A stretch of 64,000 nt of DNA from Fistulifera solaris (lineage: Eukaryota > Bacillariophyta > Bacillariophyceae > Naviculales > Stauroneidaceae), in contig AP026162.1 in the NCBI GenBank assembly GCA_030295235.1, forward strand, positions 310,001-374,000. The letters are read 5' to 3'. Both the position numbers and the translations under genes were made by a program. The notes below the pieces were generated by a model, which searched no databases, was not told where the DNA came from, and saw only the letters and a list, made by a program, of their open reading frames with translations. Shown one piece after another: positions 42,874 to 54,436 of the stretch (its first letter is position 1; each line of letters opens with the position of its first letter).

Positions 42874-43825
42874 TGTATTACAGTGCTTCTATCGAGGACA
42901 AGAAAATAAAACAATGAGGGAAAAGATACGAAGTAAAGAAAAATCTTTCTCGTGTCATTGTTACTGGAGATACGCAGTACATAACCTCAAGCTTCAAGCT
43001 AACGCATAATGATATCTACGTTCAGCGTGTCGCGTGCTAGAATCGTGCTTGATTTAGTTCCGGAACAATTTGGATGATGACACCCTCGATGATCCATCAT
43101 CCGGATCAAACATCAAACCGTTCGTGTATTGTGTGTATTCCCTCAGGAATAAGATGTCGCTGCAATACTCTTCTGTGTTACAAAACATAACTAGTCGACA
43201 TGGGTATGTAGCATGGGCGTGATGGATGAAAGATCTCTAGAAAGAAGATTTTTTGAGGGCTGAGAGCTGAGATCATAAGAAATGAAGGAGAACGCGACTA
43301 GCACGCGCCTCGCTAGGTCGCAAGACTCAACTAAAAGTCGGTCTTGGATATGGCTATATCCGAAACCATGCTTGTTTCCAGAACCAACTCGCAGTTTCAA
43401 TTAATGCTATTATTGATGATTATTATTAAAGCGGAGCATAAACGTCAACGCGGCTTCGAAATTTATACACTCACCATCCATATTTGCTATTATCGGCCGC
43501 GTGGCGGTCACTACGAGGAAATCAAGAGCTAGGCACCAATAAGAGCGCCATGTAAAAATGTCGCGATGCTGGTAATCTTTTGAGTAATCTTCTGGTTTTG
43601 GACGAAGAATCCCTTTTCGCCTCAACGGCTCCTCATACTACGTGCGATTGCCATGTCAAATGAAAGGTACGCGTAAAAAGAAAGATGTTGATCTTAAGTG
43701 GTACAATAAAATAATTCCATACAAAGTTACTCATAGAAATCTGTCGAGCAACGTCCAAAATAGAATAACTAAGATATGGTGTCTGCGCTGAGCTCTGCAT
43801 GCAGTGCAATTCTCCATAATCCCCA
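42874..43825. other. Intergenic, no gene seen
   Basis: 952 bp between two minus-strand genes, so it holds one promoter and one terminator. No recognisable gene, repeat or RNA. Short open frames on both strands look random. Confidence 0.5.
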
Positions 43826-44962
43826 TTACTTGTGAATGTAGCTGCTGAACATGGATTGTAGGAATGTTCTGTTCCCATCTTGTGTGTTCACCTTTTTGCT
43901 CGGCGAATCTGTAAAGCCAAAAAGTTCTTGCTTTTTTTGGATGAAGTCGAATTCCGCAGGGGGTGTGCGCGGAACTCTCGATCGTCCTCTTACTTGTTTG
44001 TCGTTTGCATTGAGGTCCTCACTCCCAATAGAATCATCATCGTATCCGTCAAAGAGGCCTTTGTAATTGCATGAGCTTATTTGATACACAGCACCCGCCA
44101 ACGCAGCTAGCGCATCAATGTCCGAATAATCTTCAATAGTTCCATCTGAGACCACCGACGCAAAATCCGATGCTTCATCCTCGACATCAGACTCGCTTCC
44201 GTCGAATCTGGAATGCTCACCATCTGTGTCAAGTAGCGAAACGTCTCTTGATCCTTCCTCTTCGAAATCGGAAGAATAATCGGAGTTAGCTCGAGGAGAG
44301 ATCATGGGAGATTTATTCGCTCCAAATTTAGCCATCAGTTCAGTAACGCGGGACGCTGATGGACTTGTCAGGGCGATTTGGGCATTCAAACCTGTGTCGG
44401 CTGATTCGATGCGCTGGAAACCTTTAGGGACTGCCACTGCTGTCCATTCATATTCTTCATATTGTTCATCTACATCATAATAAGCTGGGTCTATCGCATC
44501 TTTTGATTCGAATGAAACAGGCTCTTTGTAATGCGAGTTTGATCGCTCCATTTCGGACTGATCTTGCGAGGAAAAGGTTTCCGTCAGAGTGGTAAAAGTA
44601 TTTTCTCCTTGCTTGTGAATATTGCCTTCATTATCAGATAATTTTCTCTTCCATGTCGTGACGTCTTTTTTCCTTCCTCTCTTGAGAAACTTCATGTTGA
44701 GCTTATTCGAGGTTTGTTTGATTTTGTCCAAAAGCTTGAATGAGTTCTTGGACGAAGCAGCTGATTCTTCATCGGACTCACAATCTGTAGGACCTGAATA
44801 CGAAGATGCCGATGAAGAATAGGAAGCAGATCTTTCATCATCCAGCAGATGGTTATTGACCTCGTCGTTTGAATTAGAACTGTTGCTCGAAGCGGATGTT
44901 TCACTGGATGACGACGACAGCGGCTTGTCCAAAGATGCGGCGTCAAGTTCTACTACCGGCAT
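43826..44962 (-). CDS. Unknown Ser/Asp/Glu-rich protein (378 aa)
   Basis: Starts MPVVELDAASLDKPL at ATG 44962; the frame is open upstream but without another ATG. The N-terminal third is Ser/Asn-rich. A basic segment ('KLNMKFLKRGRKKDVTTWKRKL') follows, and then long acidic stretches (near 'SDFEEEGSRDVSLLDTDGEHSRFDGSESDVEDEASDFASVVSDGTIEDYSDI'). The overall look is a disordered, highly phosphorylatable protein. No domain or membrane segment. The tail has 'PPAEFDFIQKKQELFGF', which could be a docking motif. Family unknown. A hairpin of 8-bp arms lies 280 bp upstream. Confidence 0.65.
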   Translation of the reverse strand: MPVVELDAASLDKPLSSSSSETSASSNSSNSNDEVNNHLLDDERSASYSSSASSYSGPTDCESDEESAASSKNSFKLLDKIKQTSNKLNMKFLKRGRKKDVTTWKRKLSDNEGNIHKQGENTFTTLTETFSSQDQSEMERSNSHYKEPVSFESKDAIDPAYYDVDEQYEEYEWTAVAVPKGFQRIESADTGLNAQIALTSPSASRVTELMAKFGANKSPMISPRANSDYSSDFEEEGSRDVSLLDTDGEHSRFDGSESDVEDEASDFASVVSDGTIEDYSDIDALAALAGAVYQISSCNYKGLFDGYDDDSIGSEDLNANDKQVRGRSRVPRTPPAEFDFIQKKQELFGFTDSPSKKVNTQDGNRTFLQSMFSSYIHK

Positions 44963-45668
44963 TGTTGTCTGCTTGATCTGTTTAAGTTGCGCTCTCTCGC
45001 TATGGCAGCAATGATGTTTGGTTGAATGTTGATTGCTCTTTGTAGTCAACGATGGTGAAATCAAAAGAATAAGAAAAAATGAGCGATACGATTATTTGAC
45101 GCCTCGACGTCAAGCGCGTTTCTAAAGGTACTGTAGCTCTATACTTTTTCGAGCTCGTCAAGCTTCTCTTATAGATCAAAACAAAAAATTAGGAAATTAA
45201 TTGCCGTTGAAGATCAAAGCACTATTTTTATAATGTGCTTAGCCTCTAAGTATCCCTTTACTTAGAAGCAAAGTGTTTTTCCCGCTGGCATTTATGCCAC
45301 CTTTCCTGAATTCGGTGCGACATCTATGCGACATTTTCTTCAAGAAGCGCTATCAGTTTCAGGCAGAGTGCAACTCTGAGAGTCTCCCCTAGCTAGAGAG
45401 AGAGGAGAGAGGAGTGGTCGATAGGTTCTAGGTTATGGAGATTGTATTGGATAGAAGCGCAACCAAGTCACTTGAGTAAACGACCCTATGAAAGTTCGAT
45501 TTCCAGAAAGTGATTTGAAGTGATGAAGCAATCGTCCAGCGACTTTAATTACTTTTCTGCCCTAGCTAAACATAACTTTTAAGAAAGAATTAAAAATGGA
45601 GAAAGGTGGACGAAAGAATGAGCCACTATCGCTACATCTCAAACAAAGTTATTTTTCTATCTAGGTTT
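44963..45668. other. Intergenic with a hairpin and a GA tract
   Basis: 706 bp between two minus-strand genes. It holds TCTAAGTA-6-TACTTAGA, a perfect 8-bp stem at 45245-45266, and an AGAGAGAGGAGAGAGGAG tract near 45395. No gene seen. Confidence 0.5.
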
Positions 45669-46976
45669 TTAAGCAAGCTGTTCACGGATGGTGGGAGTCA
45701 AATATTCAGCAACTCGGAGAGTTTCAACGGCAATATCAATTGTGGCTACACCTGTGGCTTCGACTCCATTTGCACAGAAATTTGCGACACGCTCTTTCAC
45801 CGTGATATAGTCGGGATCCTGGCTGAAGAAGTAAGGCTGCACATATGATGTAAGAGGAATTGATTTACAGAAAAGGAATCGCCCTTGACAGCCAACAGTA
45901 GGACTTACCATAGCACCAGGGTACTCATTCTCGAGCACAGAAACGTTTGCCTTGTCTTCTTCGTCGGGCATGGAATGACGGAAGACTTCCTGTCCGTCCT
46001 TTTCAACCTTTGCGTAAGAAGTATCCCCACCACATCGGTCGGCTTGTACGGACACTTCTTTACCGGTCTTTGTTTTGATAGTGAATTTGACCTTGTCGAA
46101 ATCCGTAAACTCCTTTCCACTAGGACCCGTCAACGTCTGACTTGAGCTGAATTCTTTGTCGGCGACACACTCGGCAATATTTTCCACGGTCACATCAAAG
46201 AAAGACACCAACAGCGCGAGTTCGTGAATCGCCATATTCTTGAGCATTCCCTCAGCATTACGTTCAAAGCATTCTCCCAGCGACTCCTTTGTGTTTTCGT
46301 AGGTGTTGTTAGAAACAAAGGTGATGACACCACCGTTCTCCGCTTGATATTCACGAGCCTTGCGAACGTATTTGCAAACGTTCTTGTTGTAGCCCATGAG
46401 CACACTGACACCAGCAGCAGCGGCTTCATCACGCATTGCGGCTAATTCGGTCACAGTGGGGGCGCCAGGTTTCTCAAGGTAGATGCAGCTGCAGCCGGCC
46501 TATTATTTTGTCTCGAGTCAGAAGCAAAACATCAAGTAGAAAAGATAGCGACGACAACAAAACTTACCTTGATGCAGTCACCGAGAAGCTTTGGGTTATC
46601 TGCTGTGCGTCCTGAAATAAGAGCAAGACGTTTCTTTCCTTCTGCAACTGCAGGCAGATCGGCGACGGAGCTAAGGAATTGCACACCATGATCTGCGGTC
46701 GCCTTTTCCGCAAATTCTTTGAACTCAGGACCACCGGGACCGGATGCTCCTGTCAAATATGAGTGAGAGGAATGAGTGTCAATCGTTTCACAGTCTTCAT
46801 TATAAGAATGACTTACCAGCACCTAGAAACCAGGGTTCGACGACGAAGCAGAGCTTGGCGGACGGACACTTTCCCTTGAGCATCTGTTCAGCGTGATACC
46901 AGCCCATTCCGCGCGAAGGGGCTCCACATCCGACGAGGACGACCTCACATTGACCATCTCCAGCGACAGCGACCAT
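45669..46976 (-). CDS. Gfo/Idh/MocA-type NAD(P)-dependent oxidoreductase, four exons (366 aa)
   Basis: Exons 46976-46817, 46749-46568, 46499-45909 and 45836-45669; introns of 67, 68 and 72 bp, all GT-AG, phases consistent and the total a multiple of three with no frame break. The N-terminal Rossmann start is 'EVVLVGCGAPSRGMGWYHAEQML'. The middle has the EKP motif ('IYLEKPGAPTVTELAAM'), diagnostic of the Gfo/Idh/MocA family. 'GYNKNVCKYVRKAREY' and 'NMAIHELALLVSFF' form the second half with the usual His-Glu active-site region. It probably oxidises or reduces a sugar, inositol or similar alcohol. No targeting sequence is evident, so it is probably cytosolic. Confidence 0.88.
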
Positions 46977-47573
46977 TTTGAATGATTATAGGCTTGGAAA
47001 AGTTGACAAGAACGCAAATGAACTCGAAGCGAAGAGTGAATATTTTATGACGAGAACTCACTCCGGATGTGATGTCAAAACGAAGATGCGATCCGAGATC
47101 CACCGAGCGTCTGGTCGTCGTCTTCCGGAAGCATGATGCGAAAAAGCCAGACTTTTTGCAACGAGGCTGCTTCCGATACAAAAATGTAGGCATCGGTTCT
47201 CAAGTTCTGGAAGTTTGTTTTCTTGTTAATCAAGCTCCACCGCGGGCTTGGATTGTGTGAAATATAGTGTAGTTTATAAGACTATAAGAGAGATTGTAGT
47301 CTTGCGAAGGTCGCGTCGTCATCGATGACGGGCGAAAACTTGTTGTCAATCGTCGATCATTATTATTTGCGAGCTATGGTCAACATCAGAACATTAAGCG
47401 GGCTAGCGCGACTCCGTCTCCAAAAAAACGAGCGCAAACCATGTCCACAATGACCATGTAAATCTAACACACGCGATTTAGCTAATTTACTAAATTTGAA
47501 TATCTAATCCAAGTCCTGAGTGGATTCATCGACAATGGCTAGTTTCCCGTTGCGAGGCTCCACAGACCACATT
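46977..47573. other. Intergenic, no gene seen
   Basis: 597 bp between two minus-strand genes. Nothing beyond an AT-rich promoter-like zone for the oxidoreductase near 47230-47300. Confidence 0.5.
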
Positions 47574-49749
47574 TCAATGGAAAGAGAATCCGCGAACTTT
47601 CGAGGAACTTTTGCGCTCTTGTGGGTTTGTCGTCATGTTTATGACAACTCCCGGTCGTCCTCCTCTACCACAGCGGCCAGCACGATGTGCATAATGAGAT
47701 GCATCGGTCGGCAAATCCATATTGATCACGTGCGTCAATAAGGGAGCATCCAGTCCACGAGCGGCAAGCTCAGTAGCGACTACGATTCCAACATAACCTT
47801 CGCGTAAGGCCTTGCTTACTTCAGAGCGATCTGTCTTCTCGCTGCCAACCCCACCGTGGAGTGGAGCTGCAATGATGCCCATTTCCTCTAGTTTCTCAAC
47901 AACAATATTGACTTTGCGGGAATTCTCAACAAAAATCAGAATTTGCTGCGGTATAGGATCGGTGTGCAGTATTTTTCGTAGATAGTCGAGCGCAAACCGC
48001 CGATGAGGAACATGAACCACTCCGTGTATGACAGTTCGGCTCACACGCGTCCCCTCACCAGTTGCCTTGCTACCGATACCTGAGGTTACCATCACGTCAT
48101 TTGAATCAGCCATAGCCGTAGCGTAATCATCTCGCAAGTAATTCTGAAGCTTCGAAGAGCCGACCAAATCGGAAGCTGTCGCCGAACATAAAACGGATTG
48201 CAAAGCGTCGCCCTGGTTCTGCTTCAAACGCTGAACAAGCGCAGTGGTGGGGTCGCGGTGAGCCTTGTACTCCAACAAGGCGTCGCATTCATCCAATACC
48301 AACGAGCTAACTTTGCTTATCTTCAATCGACCATTTTTCTCTCCTGGTCGTCCAACAATGAGCTCAGCTAGACGCCCTGGAGTGCCTACGAGAATGGCAG
48401 GCTTGTTCTTTCTTATCTGCTCCAAGTTTCTACTGAACGTCGTCCCTCCAATCGATAGCATACAAGTGATCTCTGTCCCTTGCAATAGTTCTCTAGCAAC
48501 ACTGACGATCTGACTCGCAAGTTCTCGACCAGGAGCAACAAGTATCGTCTGCACGCTTTTGTCCAGGGACGACGATTCATCCAGAAGTTTCTGCACCAAG
48601 GGAACAAGAAAGGCTAACGTCTTACCACTCCCTGTGTAAGTTCCGACAAGAACATCCTTGCCTCGAATAATCGATGAACAAGAATTGGTTTGAACGGCGA
48701 GCGGGCGACCACAGCCCATTTTTTCCAAGTTCCGGAGCAGAACAGGTGAGCTGATACCTAAATCCTCCCAACTCTGACTATCTTTTGCCACGTATCGATT
48801 GGTCAAGTACTGAGTCTCTTTGTAGTAATCGGATGGATCAACACCCAACGATCGGAGAGATTCTTCAAAATTCTTTTCTGCCTGTTTCAACGTCAAGAAG
48901 AGAGGCTTGCCGTTCTCATCGAGGAGGGAAACCGCTGGGTTTTTCTCCTGGCGTTCTTTCCTTTTAACGTCTGCTTTCTCGGTTGACTCGTCGACTGATA
49001 TTGATGACTCAGTTGATAATTTACGAAAGAAAAATCCACCCGAATTATCGTTCCTGCTGAACGTTCCGACTCCACCAGCGGGTTTTGGTGCAATCAAATC
49101 GTCGACGACAAAATCGTTCTTCGAGGAACGCGTTCTCTCCGGCTCATAGCCAACATCCTCCCTCGTCGTAATATTCCATTGTTGAATTTTCTGTCTGTTT
49201 GCCTCGATTCTCTTTTTGTAACCTTTGCTGATTCAATTGAGCACGACGTTCGAGTTTGGAGGAAACACCCGACACAACCGGCCGTGTTGCCTCTACTCCT
49301 TCACTCTTTTCCCACGGATCAAGTACGCGCCGAGCACGAAACTTGGGTACATCACCTTTCACTTTTGTCGAGGGATCATCCCATACTTCTTCTTCGTCAT
49401 CGTCGTGATCTTTGGCGGTCCATGTATTGAGATCGGTGCCCCATCGCGACGCCAGTCGGTCTTCCAGTTGTTCGATTGATTTGCTATTCCGCCACATTCG
49501 ATCTGGATTGTATTCTCGTACTTTACTGACTTCTTCATGAACAGTTTGCGTAAATCGCGGCCCTTTTCGTTTTCTTCCCGGACTGGAAGCCGGTCTTTGT
49601 TCGGATGCTAGAGACGCAGTGACGCTGACTCGCGGGGAGGAGGATGAACTCCCTTGAAACGCGTCCGTCGCGGGGAGCGCTTGCGACATTGTGAGAAGAA
49701 TCATCAAGTACTTCATTCTGTTGCGTTGTTGCTGGTCCTTTCGGTACAT
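47574..49749 (-). CDS. DECD-box RNA helicase with probable plastid presequence (about 724 aa)
   Basis: Superfamily 2 helicase. The motifs are TGSGKT (I), PGRELA (Ia), GTPGRLAEL (Ib), DECD (II, in 'LVLDECDALLEY', in place of the usual DEAD), SAT (III), ILIFVENSRK, TELAARGLD (V) and HRAGRCGRGGRPG (VI). All are intact. The N-terminus 'MKYLMILLTMSQALPATDAFQGSSSS' is a signal peptide with Phe at the boundary, the diatom plastid type, so it is probably in plastid RNA metabolism or ribosome assembly. A 170-residue charged region precedes the core. A one-base gain in CC near 49157-49161 breaks the frame there; removing it joins 'EYYDEG' to 'DVGYEPERTRSS'. The start is ATG 49749 or 49716. Confidence 0.88.
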
Positions 49750-50134
49750 GCTTTTCAATAGACTATTATATATACGGAGTAGTTATTTGCCTCGGACAAA
49801 ATTCTTCTTCGGCTGCGTTTTCCATTTTTCTGCGATATTTTGATGGTTGCGGGGATCGGGACTGAGAAACGGGACACGATCATGCTGACAGCTTATCGTC
49901 TGACGACGTCGCCCGCAGTTCCGCTCGTGTGTGTGTTCCACGTGACAGCAAAGAACTCATTCCCACTACGATATCGTGGGTCAACGTGTCCCCCGAATTC
50001 TGCACCAGAATTTATTCATACTTCTTTTCTATGGGACTGGAAGAAACGGTACTGCCCCCGTTTCGAGACCCGAGGCAAAAAATCTGCTCGACGCGACAGC
50101 GACAGCGTTCTCTTTGTGTTTACAAATTAGCAAC
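49750..50134. other. Divergent promoter region
   Basis: 385 bp between the helicase and the next gene. It has TATATATACGGAGTA at 49767-49781, just upstream of the helicase start. No repeat or gene. Confidence 0.55.
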
Positions 50135-51630
50135 ATGAACAACAGCAACGACAAGTCATTCCTTACAGGAAAGAATGAGACTATCAACTCAACAAGTCAA
50201 GTAAAACCGCAAAGCGACAATGCGCCCGCGGAGCCCGAGTTCAGGTAGGTCAATTGAATCAATAATCGAAAGTTTTTCAGTCGTGCCGCATTGCCACCTG
50301 TCGAAAAAGGTGTTGCACGAAAGAAATGCTGCATGTGTTGAAAAATGCACAAGACTGAATTTTTGAAAAAGGCAAAATGATGAAACAAAGCACTCACCGT
50401 CTTTGTTATGCTTGCAGATCGGTGGCTATCGGAATGAGTCCTGGCGTACTAGATTCTGTAGCTTTTCATTCAAACTATTCTTCTCCCATTAAATTTGCGG
50501 CAAAGAATTCGACGGAATCATGTCTAGTTTTGGAAAAGACCACCCCTGTGGAAAAAGTTACGACACAGCCCATCGAGCAACTAGAAAGATACGTTCCTGA
50601 AACCTGGAAAGTTCCTAAGATTACTCGACCGGGAATGTTCTTTCGCCCCGCAGCAACTCACCGGTGTTGTGCTATGGAGCAATTGGATCAGATTTTGGCT
50701 CGATCGATTGCCACATTCAAAGAATTGAGTCTCAAAGTCACGTACCATGACTCTCCTCTTCGAGCATGCTGTTATACGATGGAGCAAGTAGAATTTACAG
50801 TCAGTTTGTGGGAACATCGCAATAATCCAGAGGAATTGATGGTCGAAATTCAGCGCACTAGTGGAGACAGTGAGATTTTCTGTCGCTATGTGCGTTCTAT
50901 TTTCGCTGCTCTGTTTGATGCGACGAGTCCGGAGCGGGATGGTGTTGCACTGGCTCCCTGTTTCAGCTCCCATCACACGAACAATCTCATGCGACTTTTT
51001 GAGCATCAAGCGGAAGAGGCGACGCAGGATGTTCTTGCAATTGTAGCCAATTCACTATCCTCTCACATGTTCAGTGAAAAGTTGATGGCGCTTGAAACCT
51101 TGGCGACACTTGTCAATCCAACCATGACCCTGCCTTCATCTGCAAAGGAGGTGGCGAAAGCAGTACTTCTTGGAGAAGGCTCTTCGATGATTTTGGATGG
51201 CAACCGCATCGGACATGATTTTCTTCAGAAGCAAATCATGTGTCTAGTCATTTCGCGACGCTGGCTGAACGAAATTAAAGACAACAGTACGTGTCTAGTA
51301 GACAAGGCGCAATACTTGGCTCTTGAAATCTTGGCGAATGGAGTGCAGCTGCTAGAGAATGCGCAAGAAATGAACCGTTTGACCGGTGCCAGCAACGGAA
51401 TTCTATTGATTCAGTCGCTTGGTGAACGGATCAAAAACGCAGCCACTGAACCACATGAAGCGTGTCTGGCTGCTAGAGTATTATGTTGTATCGACCGACT
51501 ACAGCCTACAGTCGTTCGTACTCGACTAGGTATTCAGGAGGTGCGCGTCGCGGAGACGATTGGGCGCAATTCTCATGCAGCCCTTGAAGTCGAAAGTCAG
51601 AAGTTGCGTTTCGCTCTGGAAGTTGCCTAA
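50135..51630 (+). CDS. Unknown helical protein, possible KA1-like region, two exons (about 440 aa)
   Basis: The best model has exon 1 50135-50244 and exon 2 50418-51630 (173-bp intron, GTAGGT...GCAG). An alternative is a single exon from ATG 50377. The N-terminus is Asn/Ser/Lys-rich. A region at about residues 130-190 ('LKVTYHDSPLRACCYTMEQVEFTVSLWEHRNNPEELMVEIQRTSGDSEIFCRYVRSIFAALF') resembles the strand-helix pattern of KA1-like domains. The last 230 residues are continuous helices like an Armadillo/HEAT-type repeat ('EKLMALETLATLVN', 'ALEILANGVQLLENAQEMN'). No signal peptide, no membrane segment. I do not recognise the family. Confidence 0.6.
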
Positions 51631-51784
51631 CAGTGTTAGATATGCTTAGTATGTATATAGTAACATATTAGGGATTGTCGAGTAGTTCGTTGCGCTGAAA
51701 GTTCTAGTTTAGTTTTTCAGATAATCTATACCTAGTACCTACCACAGGCTGTTAAATAAAAGTACAAAATGCTAGGCTGGCGCA

Positions 51785-53516
51785 TCAATTCGAACCACCC
51801 ATTTGCTCTATAAACTTGTCTAATTCATCCGAGTGACCTCCCTCAGCAGTCCCTAACGGGAGATCAGAAGGTCTCGCAACATCCAAGATAAGAACGACTC
51901 GATCGTATGAACTGTAGTTAAACGCTCGATGCGTTTTTGAGTCGTCAAAGGCTTGCAAGCGACCAACCTCATGGGTTTCAATGCAGCCGTCAACCCAAGT
52001 GCCACACAACCCTCCCGGGGGTACCTGTAACGGTAAGTGCACTCGGTACACATAGTTAGCAAGATCAGACCTGGAAAGAAAGAGCATAAGACATCATCGA
52101 TATGTAGCTTGGTGACACCTCAACATAAATCAAACTTACCACCCCGTGTGCGCTTCCAATACAGACTCTGGATCTAAACGACTGAAGAGAGCAGTTCGTA
52201 GCTGATTACCGACGACCGCTCTCAAAAGAGCGACTGTGTGAGGGACACGAGCACACGTCAAGGAAATCCACTTGAGGTTGGTCGGATTATCCGCTGGGAA
52301 ACAGTGGCAGAGAGGAAACACATGCCAAGGAGCCGCTGTACCGTTATCGGACACTTTATAATGCTGCTGCTCGGGCCACGCTGTCCACTGAGGAATTGAC
52401 AAAGCCTCCTGCTGAATGATTTTCAATATATCAGGTTCTACCAACTTTTGAGGTACGGAAATTCGTTTAGGGGATCGATGTAAGGCGGCGCCACTAACCG
52501 ATATTCATAATATGGAATCGGTTCCTTCTCTTCCTCGACAGGGAGGATATGTAGTTAGCGATTCCCAAAGACATCCATTTGGGGCCCTTACTCTCGTCTC
52601 AGGGTGAAGACTGCTCAAATACTCTCTCTTAGACAGTTTTCGGTAAACAAAAAGTTCACAGCTTTCACGAGGACATCCACTTTCAAAACTTTGCTGGACC
52701 TCCTTCCAGGGGAAGAAAAGAGCGTTGACGCCATCCGTAGACTTGAATAATGGTAGTTCTGCAGAAAGCGTGGAATATAGGGACCATGATGGACACATGT
52801 CGCTGACACGAAAGTTTTCCAGTTTCTCTGAAACCGGTGTGGGAAACACGATGATCACACAATCACCATCATGTAACAGAGTCCGATGATTGCTGTTTAG
52901 GTCTTGAAGCTCACCTTTGCGCTGGTCCAAGGCGAGACATGTTCACTGGCCCCCAATACACTGCGCAAAAGTGTGCGACTTCCGAATCCGAAGAAAGAGA
53001 GAGATTTCTGACAGTACGGAAGTCAACCCAATGCACAGCTGGCTTGCAAAAATCGGATTTGAGAGTATGTAGATTCGGGTGATCGGTCAATGGTGGCGGA
53101 GTGGAAATGTGCTGCAATGCCGTCCGCCTCCTTGTAACCGCGGAAGGAACGCATCGACAAGAACTCTCCGCATTTCTGTCTTTTACCGATGAAGCAATCC
53201 ACGCGTAAAAATCGATAGGAATGTCGCGTGGATGTTGATCGTCGCATTCCAGTAACCCAAGAACTGTCTCCTTTTCTTCAATAAATGGTCTTCGACATCG
53301 CAACCATACCATGTCAGGCTGCCTAAAATAATTCAAGTGTGAATCCTGATCCGTTGTTTTTGTCATACATTTTTGCAAGCATTCTTCTATCGACCAGCAC
53401 GATTTAGGATACATATTGTCATTGTCACTCAGTTTTCCTTGAACAGAACTGCCGACGCATTCTAACTCGAGAGGCGATTGCTCGCTCTGAAAGCAACAAA
53501 CGGGTATCTTTTTCAT
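51785..53516 (-). CDS. Aspartyl/asparaginyl beta-hydroxylase-domain protein, three exons (about 534 aa)
   Basis: Exons 53516-52592, 52533-52140 and 52070-51785, with introns of 58 and 69 bp. The C-terminal 200 residues are an Asp/Asn beta-hydroxylase domain: 'TALFSRLDPESVLEAHTGWSDLANYVYRVHLPLQVP' (first Fe-ligand His in AHTG), then 'GRLQAFDDSKTHRAFNYSSYDRVVLILDVARP' (second His). These are 2-oxoglutarate/Fe(II) enzymes that hydroxylate Asp or Asn, or related substrates. The first 300 residues match nothing I know and are rich in Cys and Ser. A one-base loss in TTT at 52466-52468 and a one-base gain near 52937 interrupt the frame. The longer open frame upstream lacks an ATG, so ATG 53516 (MKKIPVCC) is chosen. 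Confidence 0.75.
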
Positions 53517-54436
53517 GTTCTTGAAGCTTTGGCCTTCATTAAATTCGTTAAAACTTGCAAAGAGGTGTACAAATACCAAATCTATTCACGCGTATTTACA
53601 ACAAGGTTTGATGTCATCCATCGCTTGAGAAAGAGGTTGATAAGCGTACATGAAACAATGGAAGGATAAATAATGGAAGACATCGAAAGTTTCTTTTCGA
53701 TCGCAACAAAACCGCAAAGAAATCCCCCCGGTGTTTAGGGGCATCATTTAGCGTTAAGGTTCGCTCGCAAAAGCAATTTTGACCCCTAAACCTTACCGAA
53801 GTTCGATGAATGTCCGTGAAACTAAAAAGACTGGCTCGGCTGGCGTTTCGAATGGCTTTTTGGCGCGAAAAAGACCCGTCGAGGAAACGGGACAAAACGA
53901 CGAGCGGCTCACAAAAAAGTAGTGAAGCGGTAGACGGTAAATCAGAATCAACGTCGATTTTTGTGTAGCTGTTTGATGTGACACTCAAGTTTACTAAGTC
54001 AAAAACGTCCCAGTGTACATAAAGCTATTTTATAAAACAACATCACGTCATTGTGGCTTTGAAAAGGTGACGTACTTCTAAGTGCTTCGTCACGCATTTT
54101 GTTCCTTGTCATTTTCTACAACGGCTTGTTGCGGGGCTGTGGGTCGACCGACGCGGAATGCTTTCCAAACAACGGCTACACTTCGTTCTATAATAGTTTT
54201 GTTGTTCCCACAATCCTACTCTTTTTGAATGCGTTTCCGCGCCAGCCTTCCATTCTATTACGAGGAACTGTGTTCGCAATTGGCAGGGTTGCCGGTGTGA
54301 GGACAGGGATGCTTCCCTCGGAATGGCAGGCATACGATCGAAAATCGAGAGATCGACTTTTTCGAGAGGCTTCTCTTCTTTGCAATCCCCGGTTGCCACA
54401 GAAAAAAAGTGACAAAGAATATCTTTCATACAAACC
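53517..54436. other. Divergent promoter region, hydroxylase / HSF
   Basis: 920 bp between divergent starts. Several open frames overlap here without coding signal. A CCTAAACACCGG/CCCCTAAACCTTACCG word pair near 53730-53800 appears as a short inverted or direct repeat (GTGTTTAGGGGC...CCCCTAAACC). No RNA gene seen. Confidence 0.5.

Noticed and set aside
52840-52930. An intron at the GTGAGC site near 52912 in the hydroxylase gene
   Set aside because: The only nearby acceptor (TTTCAG) puts the downstream exon in the wrong frame; a one-base gain explains the step better.
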